NCBI GenBank assembly: GCA_050011895.1
Contig: JBEKIF010000012.1
Coordinates: forward strand, 30,451-94,450
Reading direction: 5' to 3'
Length of the DNA stretch: 64,000 nt
Origin: DATBGO01 sp050011895
GTDB taxonomy: Bacteria > Actinomycetota > Actinomycetes > Streptosporangiales > Streptosporangiaceae
The position numbers and the translations under genes were made by a program. Positions 1-7,404 of the stretch are shown in pieces (within the stretch, counting starts at the first letter, position 1; each line of letters opens with the position of its first letter). The notes beneath the pieces are model-generated. The model saw only the letters and a list, made by a program, of their open reading frames with translations, did no database searches and was not told where the DNA came from.

Positions 1-233
1 GCGACCAGCAGCCCGGCCAGTACCAGCGGCGGAATCGGCCACCACAGCGGTTCCCCGTGGAAGCCCAGCCCCTTGGGAAGGTCGGTGAAGATCCATACCT
101 GCAGCTTCGAGACCAGCGCGAGAAAGAAGTAGGCTGCCGCGGAAATGGGCACCCCAACGATGCCCGCAAGCAGCAGGAGCGCGACGTAGCTGCGGGACCG
201 CAGGAGCGCAAGCGGATCAGGCGGCGTTGTCAC
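1..233 (-). CDS. ClC-family chloride channel/antiporter, N-terminal part (runs off left edge)
   Basis: Only the first 77 codons are in the window. The frame starts at GTG (231-233), which has a GGGAGG Shine-Dalgarno site six bases upstream. It reads a short polar tail with the DPLALLRSRSYV stretch, a hydrophobic first membrane helix, then a segment containing KLQVWIFTDLPKGLGF and GEPLWWP before a second hydrophobic helix. This N-terminus is what I know from actinobacterial voltage-gated chloride channel family proteins, integral membrane proteins that move chloride, often in exchange for protons. The selectivity motifs lie outside the window, so channel versus exchanger cannot be decided. A variant of the region's shared palindrome lies about 70 bp upstream. 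Confidence 0.72.
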   Translation of the reverse strand, partial: MTTPPDPLALLRSRSYVALLLLAGIVGVPISAAAYFFLALVSKLQVWIFTDLPKGLGFHGEPLWWPIPPLVLAGLLV

Positions 234-301
234 CTGCGTCCTCCCTGGTCTCTTCGAGCGAGCTGCACAGCAATCGTTATCCGGCCACATTCTCCCAAAC
301 A

Positions 302-318
302 TCACCTGAGCGGGATGA
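302..318. promoter_or_regulatory. Variant copy of the TCAYCC-N5-GGRTGA palindrome
   Basis: Left arm TCACCT (302-307), five-base spacer, right arm GGATGA (313-318). One base differs from the consensus. It lies about 70 bp upstream of the ClC start on the minus strand, the same kind of position as the other copies. Confidence 0.45.
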
Positions 319-367
319 TTACCGACAGGGCGAGCCGATCACCCATGGTGCCGATCGGGCACACGTG

Positions 368-1018
368 TCAGGTGACCAGCAGGTAGATGCTCTTTCCTGC
401 TAGCCAGAAGCCAAGCAGCAGGAATATTACGATGATCACCTGTTCTTGATGCGTGTCGAGCCAGGTCCGCAGCTGATCAAGCCGGACAGCAGCTCTGGCG
501 GGTGCGAAGGTCGCGTATAGCTCCAGGTACAGGAAGCTCGACGTACCGGCCAGGCAGAAGAGCATCAGCGTCACGTAGTCGCCGGGGGTGGACAGCTTGG
601 CCTGAAGGACTGTCGCGGCGCCTGCCGCCACCAGGGCCCAGGGCTGGAGGAACACGGCAATGCCGGCGGCGGACCACAGCGAGATCCGGTCCAGCCTGGT
701 CATCCAGGTCGGCGGCTTGCGGGGGCGGCCCCGGTGGCGTCGCTGACGCACGGCAAGCAGGATCAGCACGATGCCGAGGGCCAGCTTGACGGCCAGGGCG
801 GCGCTCGACGGCGCGGTCTGCGGCTTGGGCGGATTGCCCCCGGTCGTGAGGAGGACGGCAGCGATCACGGCCACCAGGCAGGCCAGCCAGCCGAGGATGA
901 ACGCCAGGCCCTTCCTGGTGCCCTTCTCGGCGCCCAGGATCAGGATGAAGGCGGAGAGCGGAAACGGCTCCAGGGTGATCGCGAGCGCGATGAGCAGAAG
1001 GTCAAGTACCACCCGCAC
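368..1018 (-). CDS. GAP/Sap (SfLAP-type) family membrane protein
   Basis: A 216-residue integral membrane protein with about six hydrophobic helices: roughly residues 4-27, 38-60, 74-90, 111-133, 148-168 and 192-212. The early LEPFPLSAFILIL stretch and the overall helix layout match the GAP family (Sap, sulfolipid-1-addressing protein; PF11139), which in mycobacteria is tied to moving envelope glycolipids. Elsewhere in actinobacteria the substrate is unknown, and nothing here identifies it. The start is GTG at 1016-1018. It lies downstream of the DUF2252 gene on the same strand with a 60-bp gap, so read-through is possible. Confidence 0.7.
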   Translation of the reverse strand: MRVVLDLLLIALAITLEPFPLSAFILILGAEKGTRKGLAFILGWLACLVAVIAAVLLTTGGNPPKPQTAPSSAALAVKLALGIVLILLAVRQRRHRGRPRKPPTWMTRLDRISLWSAAGIAVFLQPWALVAAGAATVLQAKLSTPGDYVTLMLFCLAGTSSFLYLELYATFAPARAAVRLDQLRTWLDTHQEQVIIVIFLLLGFWLAGKSIYLLVT

Positions 1019-1078
1019 GGTCCCGCTATCGGCGCCGGGAAGGGCCGCCGAGCTCGCCGGTCCCGGTCAGCCGGGAGC

Positions 1079-2539
1079 TCACAGGCCGCGCTCGGCGGTT
1101 AGCCGTCCCGATGCGACTGCGTCGACGAGAGCCTGGTGGTCGCGCTCGTTCTGGTCGGCGTAGGCGACAGCGAACTGAGCGATGGCCCGGTCGAAGACGT
1201 CGGAGCCGCCGAGGTAGGCGGCGATGGCGATCCGGTCCCCGGAACGGGCATGGGCCCGGGCCAGCGTCCAGCCGCAGAGTTCACCGTACAGCCGCAGGCC
1301 GGCGGGCAGGATGTTCTCTATGTCGACGGAGAATTTCCAGTCCCGCAGCTGGCGGACATAGAAGTCACGGGGCCGGCCGTCCAGGCCGGCTTCGATCCGC
1401 TGCCAGCCCAGGAAGATGTCGCTGGATGCCTGCATCAGCCGCTGGCCCGCTACCACCCGCTGGCCCTGGTTGGCGAACTTGCTGGCCCCGACGAACCGGC
1501 TGAGCACCGACGCCTCGGCCTCCTTCACCTGCAGGAACAGCGGGTCGGCGTCGTCACGGCCGAGCATCAGGACGATCCAGCAGCGCGTCCCGACGCTGCC
1601 GACGCCGACGACCTTGCGGGCCATGTCACAGAACTCGAACTGCTCGAGCAAGTACCTGCGGTCGGTTTCCAGCGTCCGCCTGTACTTGGCGATCAGGTCG
1701 CTGAACTGCTCCTCGATGGCCGTCCGGTCCGTCTCCTTGGGCATCAGCTCGTCGATCGGAACCAGCAGCGGCGGGTCAGAGATGATCCGCGGCCGGCCGT
1801 CAACCACCCGGGTCAGCTTGGCTACTTCCTGCATGCTGTCCCTGGTCCGCGCCTTGGCCAGGCCTTTCTGCACGGTTTTGCGCTGCCGCGGCTGAAGCTG
1901 CGATTCGAACTGCGCCCGCAGCTGGTCCATGTCCGCGTGCGCGTACCAGACATCCAGGTTGGTCATCCCGGCGAACTGGCGCATCGCCTGCCGGTACCGG
2001 GCGACCGCGGCCGTCACGATCTCGCGGCGCTGCTTGCCGGGGAACCCGTTGCCGCGCGCCGCGACCTCGAGGCTGGCCGCGAGCCGCTTGACATCCCATT
2101 CCCACGGGCCGGGCAGGGTCTCGTCGAAGTCGTTCACGTCGAACATCAGCCGGCGCTCGGCCGAGCCGAAGACGCCGAAATTCGACAGGTGCGCGTCACC
2201 GCATGCCTGAACGGCCAGCCCGGACACCGGAGTGCTGGCCAGATCGCTGGCCATCGGCAGCGCCGCGCCGCGGTAGAACGTAAACGGGGACACCATCATC
2301 CGGCCCCGCCGCACCGGCACCAGATCGGGCAGCCGCGCCTTCGCTTGCTCTTCCAGCAATGCGATCGGGTCGGGCCGATCGGGCGGCGGGTCGAATTCCG
2401 CGTGGCTGTCACGTGGCACTTCGGCCCGCGCCGCCTTGCCACGGGCCGCGCGCTCCGCCGGGGTCAGCCGTCCCACCCCGGAATCGAGCTGATAGCGTCC
2501 CGTGGCCCGGGGTGCAGCCTCTGTCGTCCGCACACTCAT
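1079..2539 (-). CDS. DUF2252 family protein
   Basis: A 486-residue soluble protein matching DUF2252 over nearly its full length. Recognisable stretches are SPFTFYRGAA, a GDAHLSNFG block, the FDVNDFDETLPGPWEWDVKRL block and, later, VVGVGSVGTRC with a downstream LQVKEA. GDAHLSNFG and the following Asp residues resemble the catalytic and metal-binding loops of the protein/aminoglycoside kinase fold, so a kinase-like function is the usual inference, but the substrate is unknown. I chose ATG 2537-2539 because AGAGAGGGG lies six bases upstream and the frame further upstream is low-complexity. The promoter region holds a 22-bp tandem duplication and a long palindrome. Confidence 0.85.
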   Translation of the reverse strand: MSVRTTEAAPRATGRYQLDSGVGRLTPAERAARGKAARAEVPRDSHAEFDPPPDRPDPIALLEEQAKARLPDLVPVRRGRMMVSPFTFYRGAALPMASDLASTPVSGLAVQACGDAHLSNFGVFGSAERRLMFDVNDFDETLPGPWEWDVKRLAASLEVAARGNGFPGKQRREIVTAAVARYRQAMRQFAGMTNLDVWYAHADMDQLRAQFESQLQPRQRKTVQKGLAKARTRDSMQEVAKLTRVVDGRPRIISDPPLLVPIDELMPKETDRTAIEEQFSDLIAKYRRTLETDRRYLLEQFEFCDMARKVVGVGSVGTRCWIVLMLGRDDADPLFLQVKEAEASVLSRFVGASKFANQGQRVVAGQRLMQASSDIFLGWQRIEAGLDGRPRDFYVRQLRDWKFSVDIENILPAGLRLYGELCGWTLARAHARSGDRIAIAAYLGGSDVFDRAIAQFAVAYADQNERDHQALVDAVASGRLTAERGL

Positions 2540-2549
2540 TGTCGGCCCC

Positions 2550-2593
2550 TCTCTATCCGGCGCACCACTGGTCTCTATCCGGCGCACCACTGG
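2550..2593. repeat. Exact 22-bp tandem duplication upstream of DUF2252
   Basis: The unit running from 2550 to 2571 (starting TCTCTATCCGG, ending ACCACTGG) is repeated without change at 2572-2593. It lies directly 5' of the DUF2252 Shine-Dalgarno region on the minus strand, so it lengthens the leader or promoter. Confidence 0.9.
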
Positions 2594-2680
2594 GCCGCCC
2601 GGCACCGAATCGCCGCAGGCCGTTTCCGTTACCGCAGGGTGCGGGCGAGGCATGCCGCATGAGCCACCATTCCGCACGGG

Positions 2681-2723
2681 ACGGCTGTCTGCGTCACCCC
2701 GGCGGGGTGAGGCAGACAGCCGT
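2681..2723. promoter_or_regulatory. Long hairpin with TCACCC-N5-GGGTGA core between divergent genes
   Basis: Two 20-base arms (2681-2700 and 2704-2723) are complementary except for one position, with a three-base loop. At the centre, TCACCC (2694-2699), five bases and GGGTGA (2705-2710) give an exact copy of the palindrome shared by this region. It lies between the divergent DUF2252 and membrane-protein genes, so a purely terminator role is unlikely. An operator, or a terminator against antisense reading, fits better. Confidence 0.6.
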
Positions 2724-2849
2724 TTAGCCGGGGTTATCCTCAAAGGGCATGGATGGGCGCAGGTGGCGCCGGCGGCCATTGGCGGCTCACCCCCTGTCGG
2801 CCGGCCCTGGATCCGCTCAGCGCACGACCCTCGCAGAGGGGTACCCCCC

Positions 2850-3845
2850 GTGGCAGTCGAAGGCAACGCACCGGAACTGCCGACCGCATTGCCAGCTGAG
2901 GGAGATGCTTCCGGCGAGTCCGGGGCGCCGGCGACCGGCGGCGAGGCCCGCAGGTCGCGCCGGGCCGCCAGGCGTGCCCGGGTCGAGCGGCTGACCCGCG
3001 CCGTCCGCGACAGTGACCATGCGGCCGTGGAAGCGGGGGTTCTGCGGCTTAGCCAGTCCCGGCGGTGGCTTGCTCCCCTCGCCCTTGCCGTCGGTGCTTT
3101 TGCCATGCTGTTCGAGGGAGTGCGGCTGCTGTTCACTAACTGGCGGCTGACCCTGATCCAGGTGCTGCCGGCGATGTGGATCTGGGCCGCCATGATCGAC
3201 CTGAAAGCACATGTGCTGCACGGGAAGTCGTTCCATGTACTGACCGGGCCGGTGGTGATCCCGATCGTGCTGGCCGTTGCCGCTGTAACGGCGGCAAGTT
3301 TCTTCCTCAATGCCGTGTTCGCTTTCGCGATCACCGGTGCAGGCGGCCCGCTGATCCGGCCCGCGTTCACGCAGGCCAGATCGCATCTGGTGGTCGTGCT
3401 GGCATGGGGAATCGCGGTCGGCATCTGCCTGGGCCTGTCGACGGTGGTGTTCGCCCGCTGGGGGCGGTGGTGGTTCGGGCTGTCGCTGAGCATCGTCATC
3501 GGCGTGATGATGGTCTGCTATGTCGCCGTCCCGGCCCGGCTCGTCGGCGTGAAGGCCAATATCTCGAAACGTGACAAGCTCACTGCGACCGCGGTGGGCG
3601 GCGCAATCGGAGCGGTGGTGTGCACCCCTCCCTACGTCCTTGGCCGCGTCGGGCTGGTCATGCTCGGGTCACACACGCTCTTCATCCTTGGCTGTGTCCT
3701 GATCGCCGTCGGACTGACCTTGCAGGCAGGCGCCACCGGCGCGGTCAAGGCAGTCAAGATGAGCGCCAAGCTCGTCTCCGGGCATCAGCAAGCTGCAGGC
3801 GATGACAGGCCAGCTGGCGAGGCGCCGCGCCCGGTAGCTGGCTGA
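2850..3845 (+). CDS. Conserved actinobacterial membrane protein, function unknown
   Basis: About 331 residues. The first 85 or so are polar and rich in Ala, Arg and Glu (an RRSRRAARRARVERL run lies in the middle). Then come about six hydrophobic helices, including AMWIWAAMIDL, a long VVIPIVLAVAAVTAASFFL helix and a final LFILGCVLIAVGLTL helix. GTG 2850 was chosen because AGAGGGG precedes it by eight bases. The open frame extends further 5', but that part overlaps the DUF2252 start and the hairpin. I do not recognise a named family and cannot assign a function. It is transcribed divergently from DUF2252. Confidence 0.65.
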   Translation: MAVEGNAPELPTALPAEGDASGESGAPATGGEARRSRRAARRARVERLTRAVRDSDHAAVEAGVLRLSQSRRWLAPLALAVGAFAMLFEGVRLLFTNWRLTLIQVLPAMWIWAAMIDLKAHVLHGKSFHVLTGPVVIPIVLAVAAVTAASFFLNAVFAFAITGAGGPLIRPAFTQARSHLVVVLAWGIAVGICLGLSTVVFARWGRWWFGLSLSIVIGVMMVCYVAVPARLVGVKANISKRDKLTATAVGGAIGAVVCTPPYVLGRVGLVMLGSHTLFILGCVLIAVGLTLQAGATGAVKAVKMSAKLVSGHQQAAGDDRPAGEAPRPVAG

Positions 3846-3948
3846 GCCGACCGAGAAGGTGTTCGGCTTCCTGCTCGCCGCGCTGGCCGTTCAGCTGGCG
3901 CTCGACGGGCTGTCCGACGTCGGGAGTAATCCACCTGATCCAGACTGA
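3838..3948 (+). pseudogene. Remnant of a MarC-family membrane protein (C-terminus only)
   Basis: Overlapping the end of the preceding gene in another frame, 36 codons read LAEPTEKVFGFLLAALAVQLALDGLSDVG and a short tail before TGA (3946-3948). This resembles the last helix and C-terminal tail of MarC/NAAT membrane proteins. An in-frame TAG just upstream, and the absence of the other five helices, mean no intact gene can exist. It looks like a deletion scar whose left part has been replaced by the upstream gene. The family call rests on the short pattern only. Confidence 0.4.
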
Positions 3949-3976
3949 CCGTATCCGGCCACGCAAGGCTGCCGGT

Positions 3977-4003
3977 CCGCATCACCCTCCGCGGGTGATG
4001 CGG
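3977..4003. promoter_or_regulatory. Perfect 11-bp-arm palindrome, TCACCC-N5-GGGTGA core
   Basis: CCGCATCACCC (3977-3987), the five-base loop TCCGC, then the exact reverse complement (3993-4003). It lies about 150 bp upstream of the DUF6325 gene and is the strongest copy of the shared palindrome. Terminator activity for the upstream gene cannot be excluded, but no T-tract follows. Confidence 0.65.
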
Positions 4004-4150
4004 CGCCGCCCGACCGGGCCAGATGCTACCGGGGTAGAGGTCCAGATCGGATCATAAACCGGATCGCATCGGCTGATCGGTCTCCGGCTGCCCGGGCTGA
4101 CGGGGGCCGGCCGAAGTTAGACCGGCCGCTCGCACGAAAGAGGCAGGAAC

Positions 4151-4699
4151 ATGGCAATCGGGCCCGTGCAGCTTCTCGTCCTGGGGTTCAATCACCCAGA
4201 CTTCCACGGTGAGATCATCGCCGAGCTCGAGCGGCTCCGCGAAAGCGATACGGTACGCGTGATCGACTCGCTGGCCGTTTACAAGGACGCCGACGGCGAG
4301 CTGGAGGTGGAGCACCTCAGTAACCTCACTGAGCAGGAAGCGATCGAGCTCGGCAGCAAGATCGGCGCACTCATCGGCCTGGGTGTCGAGGGCGAGGAGG
4401 GTGCCGAGGCCGGCGCGCTAGCGGGTGCCGAGGAGGCGGCCGCCGAGGGCGGCGTGAAGGTGTTCACCGAGCAGGACGGCTGGGATGTGCTCGAGGACAT
4501 CCCGAACGACTCCGCGGCGGCGCTCATCCTGATCGAGCACCACTGGGCGGTGCCGCTTCGTGACGCGCTTGTCCGCGCCGGGGGCTTCCGCATCAGCGAC
4601 GGCTTCATCAGCCCGCTCGACCTCGTGGAGATCGGGCTAGTATCGGCCGAGGAAGCACAGGAACTGCACGACCTGGAAACGACGGCTGCGGCAAGCTGA
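4151..4699 (+). CDS. DUF6325 family protein
   Basis: A 182-residue acidic protein starting at ATG 4151 with AGAGGCAGG shortly upstream. The N-terminal half (GPVQLLVLGFNHPDFHGEII, then VRVIDSLAVYKDADGEL) and the C-terminal ALILIEHHWAVPLRDALVRAGG stretch match DUF6325 proteins. These small actinobacterial proteins are related to the DUF1269 membrane/stress group and often lie beside SHOCT proteins. The middle is an Ala/Glu/Gly-rich segment with no clear membrane helix except a short Gly-rich patch. The biochemical role is unknown. A 22-residue Arg-rich peptide gene follows 39 bp downstream and is probably co-transcribed. Confidence 0.8.
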   Translation: MAIGPVQLLVLGFNHPDFHGEIIAELERLRESDTVRVIDSLAVYKDADGELEVEHLSNLTEQEAIELGSKIGALIGLGVEGEEGAEAGALAGAEEAAAEGGVKVFTEQDGWDVLEDIPNDSAAALILIEHHWAVPLRDALVRAGGFRISDGFISPLDLVEIGLVSAEEAQELHDLETTAAAS

Positions 4700-4738
4700 C
4701 TACGTCGGCCCTGCCGTCCCACTATCTGGAGGCGCAGA

Positions 4739-4807
4739 ATGTTCGGAGCACGCAGAGTAGCCCGGCGCACTGGACGGCGCACCGCCCGGCGCGTCTCCCG
4801 GCGGTAA
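4739..4807 (+). CDS. Arg-rich 22-residue peptide
   Basis: ATG at 4739 has a perfect GGAGG (4728-4732) six bases upstream, and the frame closes at TAA 4805-4807. The predicted peptide is 22 residues with ten arginines, one phenylalanine and no acidic residue, so it is strongly cationic. It sits 39 bp after DUF6325. In related actinobacteria, short basic ORFs or SHOCT genes occupy this place, so I think it is translated, although no function can be given. Nucleic-acid or membrane binding would suit the charge. It is below the size most gene callers keep. Confidence 0.55.
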   Translation: MFGARRVARRTGRRTARRVSRR

Positions 4808-4827
4808 CGGCTTAGCGCGAGCCTGGC

Positions 4828-4869
4828 CATCTCACCACCTAGCGAGCACTGCCGTCAGCCGGTGAGATG
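4828..4869. promoter_or_regulatory. Inverted repeat over the antiporter start
   Basis: CATCTCACC (4828-4836) and its exact reverse complement GGTGAGATG (4861-4869) are separated by 24 bases. The right arm contains the GGTGAG ribosome-binding sequence and the first ATG of the antiporter gene. A hairpin in the mRNA would hide the start site; alternatively this is a spaced operator. Confidence 0.45.
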
Positions 4870-6132
4870 ATGAGCGCGTCCGACCTGGCGATCGTGGCGG
4901 GCTTGGTGTTCGCCTGGGGCATGCTCTCGGCTCGGCTGGAGCGTTTCGACGTCACCGCGCCGATCACGTTCGTCCTGGCCGGCGTCCTCCTGACGCACGG
5001 TCCGCTGGCTCCGCTGGGATACGCACCGTCCCGCGAGACGGTCAAGGCGCTCGCAGAGATCACGCTCGTCCTGGTGCTGTTCTCGGACGCCTCCCGGGTC
5101 GGGCTGCGAGATCTGCGGGCGGATATGGGCACCTGTCTCCGGCTGCTCGGGATCGGGCTGCCGCTGACGATCGGCCTGGGCACGCTGCTGGCGCTGGCCC
5201 TGTTCCATGACCTGAACATCTGGCTTGCCCTGCTGGTCGCAGCGGCGCTCGCGCCCACGGATGCCGCCCTCGGCGCGGGGGTGATGGTCAACCCAGCGGT
5301 TCCCGGGCGGATCAGGCGGCTGATCAACGTCGAGAGCGGGCTCAACGACGGGATCGCCACGCCGGTTGTGCTGGTCGCGCTGGCTGGCGCGGCAGCCACC
5401 GGTCACGGCGCGGCCGCTGATGCTGGCAAAGCCATCGCCGAGCTCGCGCTTGGCGTGCTGACCGGTGCGGCTGTCGGCGGGGCCGGCGGGTTCCTGGTGA
5501 AGGTGGCGCGCCGTGGCGGCTGGGCCGAGGGGGACTTCGCCGGCCCGGCGGTGCTGGCGCTGGCGGTGTGCGCTTACGCCTGCGCGCTGGCGCTGCACGG
5601 CAATGGCTTCATCGCCGCGTTTGTCGGCGGCCTTGCTTTCGGCGCAGTCGGCGGCCGGCGCAGCGAAGGACTGGTGCCGTTCGTCGAGGAGACGGGAGCG
5701 CTCGTGTCGCTGCTGGTCTGGCTGGCATTCGGCGTTATCGCGGTCGTTCCGGCGCTCACCGGCCTGACCTGGGAGACGGCGGTCTATGCCCTGCTCAGTC
5801 TCACGGTGATCCGGATGGCGCCGGTGGCGGTCGCGCTGGCCGGCACCCGGCTCGGCGGCGCGGCCACGGCCTTCATTGGCTGGTTTGGTCCGCGCGGACT
5901 GGCGTCCGTGGTGTTTGCCCTGCTGGCGCTGGAGGAGCTTGGCCAGCGCGTCGCCGGGGCCGCCGTCTCGGTCATCGGCTTCACCGTGCTGCTCAGCGTG
6001 ATCGTGCACGGCGTGACGGCTGATCCGCTGGCCCGGCGCTACGGGCCGCGGCTCGCGCTGGCAGCAGGCAGCGCCGATGATGCCGGGATGGCTCCGCTGC
6101 CGGAGCGCAGGCTCATCCGCCGCGCCTCTTGA
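4867..6132 (+). CDS. Cation:proton antiporter, CPA1/NhaP type
   Basis: A 421-residue integral membrane protein with about 12 hydrophobic segments, typical in length for CPA1 sodium(potassium)/proton exchangers. The AALAPTDAALG motif near residue 135 carries the conserved Thr-Asp of the ion-binding helix. NVESGLNDGIATPVV is the next conserved block (the family's ESLxNDG region). FIGWFGPRGLASVVFALL near the C-terminus is also typical. There is no large cytoplasmic tail. ATG 4867 and ATG 4870 are both possible starts; GGTGAG lies immediately upstream. It probably exports sodium or potassium against protons for pH and salt homeostasis, which fits the surrounding stress genes. Confidence 0.88.
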   Translation: MMSASDLAIVAGLVFAWGMLSARLERFDVTAPITFVLAGVLLTHGPLAPLGYAPSRETVKALAEITLVLVLFSDASRVGLRDLRADMGTCLRLLGIGLPLTIGLGTLLALALFHDLNIWLALLVAAALAPTDAALGAGVMVNPAVPGRIRRLINVESGLNDGIATPVVLVALAGAAATGHGAAADAGKAIAELALGVLTGAAVGGAGGFLVKVARRGGWAEGDFAGPAVLALAVCAYACALALHGNGFIAAFVGGLAFGAVGGRRSEGLVPFVEETGALVSLLVWLAFGVIAVVPALTGLTWETAVYALLSLTVIRMAPVAVALAGTRLGGAATAFIGWFGPRGLASVVFALLALEELGQRVAGAAVSVIGFTVLLSVIVHGVTADPLARRYGPRLALAAGSADDAGMAPLPERRLIRRAS

Positions 6133-6440
6133 CCAGCCACGCCTCGGCGTCGAGGTAGGCCGCTGTGGTCGACTCGCCGACGATCGGGCTGCATCGGGCT
6201 GCGCCACGCCGGACAACCGGGGAGTTGTCGGCCGATGCATCTCAAAGAATCTCCGACCGCGTCCCTTCCGGCTTCATCCGTGAGGGATGGTGCCTGCCCG
6301 TGCGGGCGCCCTTAATCTCTGGGTGCAGCGTCGCGAGAATGGGGAGCATGCACGGCATGTCCAGGACGAGTTCTTCATCACCGGCCGCCGCGGCAAGCCA
6401 GGGACCCCGGCCAGCGCGGGCCAAGAAAGCGGCCAGGAAC
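6133..6440 (+). other. Intergenic/leader region before FGE
   Basis: About 300 bp without a convincing separate gene. The frame of the FGE gene stays open back to 6165 and contains further ATGs (6348, 6357), but this part is low in conservation features. It holds the palindrome copy at 6274-6290. Confidence 0.5.
6274..6290. promoter_or_regulatory. Variant copy of the shared palindrome upstream of FGE
   Basis: TCATCC (6274-6279), five bases, GGATGG (6285-6290). One base differs from TCAYCC-N5-GGRTGA. It lies 150 bp upstream of the chosen FGE start and 60-70 bp upstream of the alternative starts. Confidence 0.45.
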
Positions 6441-7394
6441 ATGGCGAACGATCAGCTCAGGACCATGACATGGGTTCCGGGCGGTACCTTCGGCATGGGC
6501 TCGGCCGACTTCTATCCGGAGGAGGGCCCGGTGCACCGGGTCGCCGTGGACGGGTTCTGGATGGACCGCCATCCGGTGACGGTGGCGGATTTCCGGCGGT
6601 TCGTGACGGCGACCGGGTACGTGACCGTCGCCGAGCGGCCGCTGAAGGCCGCCGACTACCCCGATGCCGACCCGGACCTGCTGGTCCCGGGGTCGCTGGT
6701 GTTCCAGCCCACGTCCGGCCCGGTCGATCTGCGCGATTACCGTAACTGGTGGGAGTACGTCCCGGGCGCCTGCTGGCGGCGCCCGGGGGGACCCGGCAGC
6801 GACTGCCGCGGCCTCGCGCGGCACCCGGTGACCCATGTCGCCTATGAGGACGCGGAAGCCTACGCCGCCTGGGCGGGCAAGGAACTGCCCACCGAGGCCG
6901 AGTGGGAGTACGCGGCGCGCGGCGGCCTCTATGGCGCCGTGTACGCGTGGGGCGACGAGTTCGCCCCGGGCGGCACGTTGATGGCCAACACCTGGCAGGG
7001 CGAGTTCCCCTGGCAGAACCTGCTCGCCGACGGTTACGAGGGAACCTCCCCGGTGGGGTCATTCCCCGCCAATGGCTACGGGCTCGATGACATGACCGGC
7101 AACGTCTGGGAATGGACCTGCGACTACTTCACCCCGCGTCATCCGGCCGAGGCCGCCCGCGCCTGCTGCGTCCCGCGCAACCCGCGGGTGAGCTCGCCGG
7201 AGCACAGCAGGATCGCCGGCGAGCCGGGCGCGCACCTGCCGCGCAAGGTCATCAAGGGCGGCTCGCACCTGTGCGCGCCCAGCTACTGCCTGCGCTACCG
7301 GCCGGCCGCCCGCCAGGGCGAGACCGTCGACAGCGCCACCTGCCACCTCGGCTTCCGGTGCATCAGCCGTGGCGGCCCGCCAGCCGCCGGGTAG
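6441..7394 (+). CDS. Formylglycine-generating enzyme (sulfatase-activating)
   Basis: About 317 residues, the normal size for bacterial FGE. The N-terminal VPGGTFGMGSADFYPEEGPVHRV block, LPTEAEWEYAARGG and MTGNVWEWTCDYF are signature stretches. KVIKGGSHLCAPSYC near the C-terminus carries the two cysteines (about C278 and C283) that bind copper and do the chemistry, and LGFRC follows. FGE oxidises a cysteine of a CxPxR motif in sulfatases to formylglycine in the cytoplasm. A sulfatase with exactly that motif lies 2 kb downstream on the other strand. ATG 6441 matches the usual family start; ATG 6357, ten bases after GGGGAG, is an alternative that adds 28 residues. Confidence 0.93.
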   Translation: MANDQLRTMTWVPGGTFGMGSADFYPEEGPVHRVAVDGFWMDRHPVTVADFRRFVTATGYVTVAERPLKAADYPDADPDLLVPGSLVFQPTSGPVDLRDYRNWWEYVPGACWRRPGGPGSDCRGLARHPVTHVAYEDAEAYAAWAGKELPTEAEWEYAARGGLYGAVYAWGDEFAPGGTLMANTWQGEFPWQNLLADGYEGTSPVGSFPANGYGLDDMTGNVWEWTCDYFTPRHPAEAARACCVPRNPRVSSPEHSRIAGEPGAHLPRKVIKGGSHLCAPSYCLRYRPAARQGETVDSATCHLGFRCISRGGPPAAG

Positions 7395-7404
7395 CACGGG
7401 CACG

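Noticed and set aside
2681..2723. Simple rho-independent terminator
   Set aside because: It lies between divergent starts, where no transcript needs to end, and no T-tract follows on either strand.
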